Shown one piece after another: positions 59,479 to 64,000 of a stretch of 64,000 nucleotides of DNA (positions are counted from its first letter, which is position 1; every line of letters begins with the position of its first letter). Both the position numbers and the translations under genes were made by a program. The DNA is from Sphingobacterium humi (GTDB taxonomy: Bacteria > Bacteroidota > Bacteroidia > Sphingobacteriales > Sphingobacteriaceae), in contig NZ_WSQA01000003.1 of NCBI RefSeq assembly GCF_009768885.1, forward strand, positions 1-64,000, in the 5' to 3' direction. The notes under the pieces were generated by a model, which had not been told where the DNA came from, did not search any database, and saw only the letters and a program-made list of their open reading frames with translations.

Positions 59479-59781
59479 TTAGGTTAGTTCTACAGTGAAA
59501 TTTACCTTTGCGCCCAAAGCTTCAAATACTTTTAAGATGGTATCAAGCCTTGCATTTTTTAAACTATTCTCGATTTTTGAAATTTGAGATTTCTTTACCC
59601 CAACAAGCTCTCCTAACTGTTCCTGCGTTAGCTTTCGTTCTTCTCTTGCTTGTTTTATAGCTTGCCCTAATAAGTCAATTCGTAGCTCGTTTTCAAACCT
59701 CTCACGATTTTTTGTGCCTCGTTTTCCAATATGTTTGTCCAGCATGGTTTCAAGCGATACGGTTTTGATTTTTTCTGCCAT
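59479..59781 (-). CDS. higA: HigA-type XRE antitoxin
   Basis: The start at 59781 (MAEKIKTVSLETMLDKHIGK) gives 100 residues; an upstream in-frame ATG overlaps the toxin end. A helix-turn-helix lies at about 40-90 (LGQAIKQAREERKLTQEQLG and VGVKKSQISKIENSLKNARL). The toxin gene comes first, the typical higBA order. It should neutralise the upstream toxin and repress the pair. Confidence 0.82.
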   Translation of the reverse strand: MAEKIKTVSLETMLDKHIGKRGTKNRERFENELRIDLLGQAIKQAREERKLTQEQLGELVGVKKSQISKIENSLKNARLDTILKVFEALGAKVNFTVELT

Positions 59782-59795
59782 CTTGTTGAATTGTT

Positions 59796-60131
59796 TTAAC
59801 AATTTTTAAAATACTTTTTCCTTAATTTTTCTGCTTTTTTAATTTCTTTGGAAGGTGTTTTTTGCGTCTTTTTCAAAATACCGTGGGTTGCAATTACACA
59901 TGTTATTCCAATATCTGTATTGCTCCAAAAAGAAAAAAGTCTATAATCCTTTTTGTTGTAAACTGTCCGAAATTCCCAAATATTGTCATTTAATTTTTTA
60001 AAGAGTTCTGGGTCATTTGAGCATTGTGATTTTATAATATTGTAGAAGATTTTCTCTCTGGTTTTTTTATCCAGTTGTTCTAAAAACTCTATGGCTTCAT
60101 CTAAAAATTCGACGTTAAATTTCGGATTCAT
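59796..60131 (-). CDS. higB: HigB/RelE-type toxin (Gp49-like)
   Basis: This 111-residue basic protein resembles the HigB/DUF891 (phage Gp49-like) RelE-fold toxins that cut mRNA at the ribosome. The signature region is LNDNIWEFRTVYNKKDYRLF followed by VIATHGILKKTQKTP, and the tail is rich in lysine (IKKAEKLRKKYFKN). It lies 14 bases upstream of the antitoxin gene, with a -7-like TACCTTTA about 14 bases before its start. Activity is not tested. Confidence 0.82.
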   Translation of the reverse strand: MNPKFNVEFLDEAIEFLEQLDKKTREKIFYNIIKSQCSNDPELFKKLNDNIWEFRTVYNKKDYRLFSFWSNTDIGITCVIATHGILKKTQKTPSKEIKKAEKLRKKYFKNC

Positions 60132-60251
60132 TGCAAATAATATTTAAAGGTAAGAATTTCCTTATTGGGAAACTAATGATTTCAAAATTACACAATGGAA
60201 AGCTACGGAAATCAAGCGTCACAGCATAAAGAAGCAATAGGAAAAACTCAG

Positions 60252-60259
60252 TATTTTTG
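60252..60259 (+). promoter_or_regulatory. -7 element upstream of the 98-residue protein gene
   Basis: TATTTTTG is an exact TAnnTTTG match 31 bases before the ATG at 60291. It lies downstream of the earlier in-frame ATG at 60195 and thus supports the shorter protein. Confidence 0.45.
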
Positions 60260-60290
60260 CATAACCTATCAGGAAAACTTATTTTTAACA

Positions 60291-60587
60291 ATGACCTTAC
60301 AAGATTTTAAAAGCAGCTTAACACAAAACCATCCATCGCCATCTTGGTCTGTACAATTGCAGGCATTATGGTATGACGGGAAAGACCAATGGAAGCAAGC
60401 TCATGATTTAGTCGATCAGCTAGACGATTTGGCATCCGCCCATGTGCATGCCTATTTACATCGGGTCGAAGAAGATTTATGGAATGCACGCTATTGGTAC
60501 AATCGGGCAAAGCAACCTGAATTTAAGGGAAGTTTGGAAGACGAATGGGAAACCCTTGTTGTATTGTTTTTACCGAAAGCTCATTAG
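60291..60587 (+). CDS. Hypothetical protein, 98 residues
   Basis: The start at 60291 (MTLQDFKSSLTQNHPSPSWS) is chosen because a -7 element lies between it and the earlier in-frame ATG. The protein is acidic, Trp/His-rich and helical (WKQAHDLVDQLDDLASAHVH; AYLHRVEEDLWNARYWYNRA), resembling uncharacterised Bacteroidota proteins that often carry such ARYWYNRAK motifs. I do not know a function. Its stop codon overlaps the convergent TamB-like stop by three bases. Confidence 0.65.
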   Translation: MTLQDFKSSLTQNHPSPSWSVQLQALWYDGKDQWKQAHDLVDQLDDLASAHVHAYLHRVEEDLWNARYWYNRAKQPEFKGSLEDEWETLVVLFLPKAH

Positions 60588-63500
60588 TGCTTACTGCTAT
60601 CGGGCTCAACGATAGGTTTTACCGGAAGGTCTATTCTTTTTCCATTCCAGTTCCATAATTTCCGCCAGAACTCACCCAGGGTGTTGAATTCCTGACGATA
60701 TACCAAACCCACCGCATTGATGTAATCATCAGTAGGTGTAAACAGAATATTCCGGGTGTTGAGACGGTTATAAGCCCTAAACATTAAATTACCATCCCTT
60801 CTTAGCTTGAAGGTCATTTCCGCATCCGTGGCAATCTTATTCGAGAAGAAGGTCAAATCTGTAGACACAATATTCCGTCGATCCACAATACCTCCGGTCA
60901 ATACCAAACGATCGTTAAAGAAACGCACAGAAGCAGAAGCATCATTCAATGAACGGATGTTGAAATCCAGGAAATCTATATTTAAGGATTGTGCTAGAAT
61001 ATTATTCAACTGATTGAAGGCAATTTCCGTCCCTGCAGATAAGAGGGTATTGTTAACCTCGCGACCTATTTCATTGTTCGAGCTTGCGGTAAAGCTGCGG
61101 CGAACAATTAAACTCAAAGCTTGCTGGTTCACGTTATTGGCATCACTGAGGTAAGCTTGCAGCTCATCCTTCACATAAGGGGTTTGCGGGAAGTTTAAGT
61201 CGAAAGAAACATCCGGCTGGCTCAAAGTACCCTTAATATTCATATCCGCCTGAGCCATCACGCGCTCATCCTGACCGGCCCGACCGGCAGCATCATATAA
61301 AGGACGAATGGAGGTACGCTGTTGATAAATAGCCGTCATATTTACGGTTGCTCCTGAAGGTGATCCGGTCCAGCGGATGGTACCACCCTGTTTGATATCA
61401 AAAAACTTGTTGAAAAAGTCTTGCGCTGTAAAGTGGAATTTACCAGAGTTTACCACATAATCGCCAAACATCTCAAAATCACCTAAGCTCGATACTTTTA
61501 ACGTTATCTCCCCGGCGCCATTTCCTTTTAAGGATCCCAGGTCGGTTTGCAAGTTTACTTCAGCATCGGGAGTAAGCTCCAGGTCCATATTCATGGTCAT
61601 CCCTTTCAGGAAGTACTTAGATTCCTGTTGTTTGTTTTTGCTGGAATCAGGACTAACGAAGTAGATAAAGTCACTATCGGTAACCGTCATTGCCGAGTTA
61701 AAAGGAATGGTGATGGAGGTATTATCTTCCGAACGAGCCTTGATGTTAATGTCTATCGCCGAGGTAAGTCCTTTAAAGGCAAAGGAGCCTGTCGCATAGG
61801 CTGTCCCGAAATACAGGTTATTATCCTTATACGTGGTGTTTAAGATCATGGTGTTGTTGGTCAATACATCCACATCGATATAAGGATTGCTCAGCTTATT
61901 GAGGTTTACAATGCCATTGCCTACGGCTTGATGCCCTTGCTTATCCTGAAAAGTCAGGTTGCTCAGCATAATATTGTTCTTGTCCAATAGCACAGACTGG
62001 TTGTTCAGCACATACGGTGTTTTCAGGTAGTTCACCACAAAGGAAGCCTGTTGTATGCGGGCTATACCATTGAATAAGGGATGTCTTAGAGTTCCCCCAA
62101 TTTGAATGTCTGCATTCATTTTACCCTGCAATTGTGAGGTTAAATTGCGCACGAAGGGCTGAAACAAAATAAGCTCCAGTTCATTCAGCTTGCCCGATAA
62201 ATTTAACTCCTGATCCGTCTGTCCAATCTGATAGGTTCCCTTCAAGGTTAATCCTTTATTGAGCTCATCCAATAACTGAATATCCAGGTTCGCCTGCTTG
62301 CTCGCCGGGTCGAAATCTGCCAATAATTTTAATTGCCCAATGGGAATCTGGTTATACACCAAAGGGGTAGTTTGCACATTCGCCGAAAGGTATGGCTTTT
62401 TGAAAACCGAGTGCACCTCAATATCACCATTTAACTCACCGTCTAGCCGAATGCCGATGGGCCGCAGGATCGCCGCCAAGGAATGCAGGTTGAATCGGCT
62501 GAAGTTCACATTTAATTGATCATCCTCATTAGAAAGCACACCATTGAAAACGACCTTCTGCTGGCCTTGGCTGGCAATTAAATTGTTCAAGTAAAACTTC
62601 CCTTTAGATACCCGCATCTCTGCATCGGTATTTAACGACCAGGCTTCTTGGTTGATAATAATGGCCGATTTATTGAAATGGATATAGGCAGGCTTATTAT
62701 GGGCAAAATGGATGTCGCCATTTAGGCGCAAATAATTTAAGTCCGCTTCATTGGCTCCTCGAATGCTGAACAGCAAGCTGTCGTTGGAAAGCATATTGTT
62801 GATTTCAATATCACGCACAAAAATGCTGTCGCTTAAAAAGAGCTTGTCGGCGGTGAGGTCTAAAGAGAAGGCCTTTTGATCGGCATTTTCAGTAATGGTC
62901 AAGTTTTCCAGGTTAAAGCCCTGATATTTTAATAGGGGGCTAAAAGCCTTGAACTGCGCCGTATATTCTTCCGAAGAGAAATGGGCTTCTAGGCTGGCAC
63001 CATCCTCCAGTGTTAAGGTCGGGTCTAGGAAGGCAGAAACCGGTTCGAAAGATTTTACATTCACCTTTATGTCGAATATCTGCGGATTATAGGGTTCTGT
63101 ACTCAAGCCAATCGCCGGCGCATAGCGCATAGCCAAGGCTTTAAAATAGGGGATAAGGGTATTCAAATCGATAACCCCTTTCATTTCAGCGTCCATAACA
63201 TTAGAACGCAAGGTGAGTAGCCTGTCGGTTTGATTTCCCTCTGCCGAGAAAAATAGATCATTCACCGTAAAATCGCCTTTGCTCGTACGCATGTTAATCT
63301 CTTGTGCCAGGAGATCACCGTTCAGGTTGTTGAGGTTATTTCCACTCAGATTCGTTAAAATATGCGAGTTGAAAATTACGATACTGTCCTTTTCCACCAA
63401 GCCCATCCGCTTGAGGTTGAGGTATTCGATTTCAGAATCCACCACATAAATGGTTTCCTCATGCTGTAGGTCTATATTCGACTGGTAATTCAATTGCAGG

Positions 63501-64000
63501 TTGCGGTCCTGAATAAAACCCATTAGCTCAATTCGCTTTTTGTCAAGCAGGGCATTCACTTGCAGGCTGTCGTAGCGGTAATCGCCAAATTCAAAATGCC
63601 TTAAATAGCCGTCCAATTGCAGATTCATCTGGCTAAAGGCTAGCCCTTGCCCGTCGAAGTGCATGTCGAAGCCGGTTTTCTTGATGCTCTTACTCTGCAG
63701 CAATTCACCGATATTGAATTCTGGCGAAGCCATCTGTCCTTCGTATTGAATCTCACCTTGCAGGTTTACTTTTCCATCGGTCTTTAAATTTCCTAATGCG
63801 GTTTTAAAATCACCCTTAACACTAAACAAGTTATAAAGACCTTCAAAGGTTCCGTTAAAGCTCAATTGTCCGAAGCGATGCAATTGTTCCGGCAGCTGAA
63901 AGCTGCTACGGTTGGCCAGTTGCGGAATCAGGAGCTCTAGGTCTTTGGCCGAAGTCTGCAGTTCTTCCGCTTGAAAATCGAATATCGTTTTATTGATGTC
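60584..64000 (-). CDS. TamB-like translocation/assembly protein, C-terminal part
   Basis: The frame stays open from the stop at 60584 to the window edge, so 1138 residues are seen and the N-terminus is outside; no true start is visible (an apparent start at 63883 is TTG). The sequence is almost all beta-rich repeated strands of the AsmA/TamB type and ends with the conserved DUF490 domain (KGTLSQPDVSFDLNFPQTPY; FRAYNRLNTRNILFTPTDDY; YRQEFNTLGEFWRKLWNW). TamB spans the periplasm and helps build the outer membrane. Bacteroidota homologues are about 1450-1700 residues, so roughly a third is missing here. Confidence 0.85.
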   Translation of the reverse strand, partial: DINKTIFDFQAEELQTSAKDLELLIPQLANRSSFQLPEQLHRFGQLSFNGTFEGLYNLFSVKGDFKTALGNLKTDGKVNLQGEIQYEGQMASPEFNIGELLQSKSIKKTGFDMHFDGQGLAFSQMNLQLDGYLRHFEFGDYRYDSLQVNALLDKKRIELMGFIQDRNLQLNYQSNIDLQHEETIYVVDSEIEYLNLKRMGLVEKDSIVIFNSHILTNLSGNNLNNLNGDLLAQEINMRTSKGDFTVNDLFFSAEGNQTDRLLTLRSNVMDAEMKGVIDLNTLIPYFKALAMRYAPAIGLSTEPYNPQIFDIKVNVKSFEPVSAFLDPTLTLEDGASLEAHFSSEEYTAQFKAFSPLLKYQGFNLENLTITENADQKAFSLDLTADKLFLSDSIFVRDIEINNMLSNDSLLFSIRGANEADLNYLRLNGDIHFAHNKPAYIHFNKSAIIINQEAWSLNTDAEMRVSKGKFYLNNLIASQGQQKVVFNGVLSNEDDQLNVNFSRFNLHSLAAILRPIGIRLDGELNGDIEVHSVFKKPYLSANVQTTPLVYNQIPIGQLKLLADFDPASKQANLDIQLLDELNKGLTLKGTYQIGQTDQELNLSGKLNELELILFQPFVRNLTSQLQGKMNADIQIGGTLRHPLFNGIARIQQASFVVNYLKTPYVLNNQSVLLDKNNIMLSNLTFQDKQGHQAVGNGIVNLNKLSNPYIDVDVLTNNTMILNTTYKDNNLYFGTAYATGSFAFKGLTSAIDINIKARSEDNTSITIPFNSAMTVTDSDFIYFVSPDSSKNKQQESKYFLKGMTMNMDLELTPDAEVNLQTDLGSLKGNGAGEITLKVSSLGDFEMFGDYVVNSGKFHFTAQDFFNKFFDIKQGGTIRWTGSPSGATVNMTAIYQQRTSIRPLYDAAGRAGQDERVMAQADMNIKGTLSQPDVSFDLNFPQTPYVKDELQAYLSDANNVNQQALSLIVRRSFTASSNNEIGREVNNTLLSAGTEIAFNQLNNILAQSLNIDFLDFNIRSLNDASASVRFFNDRLVLTGGIVDRRNIVSTDLTFFSNKIATDAEMTFKLRRDGNLMFRAYNRLNTRNILFTPTDDYINAVGLVYRQEFNTLGEFWRKLWNWNGKRIDLPVKPIVEPDSSKH

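Overview
The window comes from a Bacteroidota chromosome, most likely family Sphingobacteriaceae. The reasons are three SusC/SusD outer-membrane uptake pairs, an ECF sigma/FecR/STN-SusC signalling set, split transketolase, rplM-rpsI-rpsB-tsf and thrABC operons with the expected products, and several promoters of the Bacteroidota form TTTG-N19-21-TAnnTTTG. Base composition is moderate, and most genes lack a Shine-Dalgarno sequence. No rRNA, tRNA or CRISPR array was seen.

Layout. Positions 1-2.3 kb are accessory: the 3' end of a transposase gene, a decayed spacer with a dispersed repeat, and a HipB/HipA toxin-antitoxin pair. 2.5-4.1 kb has one lipoprotein gene and a long repeat-rich spacer. 4.1-33.5 kb is a nutrient-acquisition block. 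(a) LacI regulator, SusC, SusD, a GH130 lipoprotein, a ROK sugar kinase and an MFS sugar transporter form a tight operon behind a promoter with a perfect 20-bp operator. (b) An ECF sigma factor, FecR anti-sigma, STN-SusC and SusD follow. (c) Housekeeping and repair genes follow (lipoprotein, ABC-F ATPase, AlkB, Ada-like protein). (d) A reverse-strand SusC/SusD/FAD-oxidoreductase set and an SDR dehydrogenase close the block. The block is bracketed by two related, oppositely oriented repeat-rich spacers near 3.4-3.9 kb and 33.7-34.1 kb.

34.4-46.8 kb is mostly core: a small membrane peptide, an AI-2E family permease, tsf, rpsB, rpsI and rplM, an outer-membrane protein, then TPR protein, DUF4292 lipoprotein, EnvC-like protein and TatA, a LysM lytic transglycosylase, a phosphoribosyltransferase and an NlpC/P60 hydrolase. 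47.0-52.0 kb is the thrABC operon, preceded by a short leader ORF rich in Thr and Ile codons and mutually exclusive antiterminator/terminator pairings. This is a transcription attenuator resembling in logic that of enterobacterial thrL, but with the antiterminator arm inside the leader ORF. 52.1-59.3 kb holds an RlmI-type methyltransferase, an SGNH hydrolase, a class-III aminotransferase, and a five-gene run: transketolase N and C halves, ECF sigma, a repeat-containing membrane protein that is probably its anti-sigma factor, and a small periplasmic protein. 59.4-60.1 kb is a HigB/HigA-type toxin-antitoxin pair. The window ends inside a TamB-like gene.

I found no wholly novel multi-gene system. 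The most rewarding items are the compact Thr/Ile attenuator, the inverted repeat-rich spacers around the 30-kb uptake block, the six-fold VPxxYF repeat protein beside an ECF sigma factor, and the 58-bp perfect palindromic terminator.
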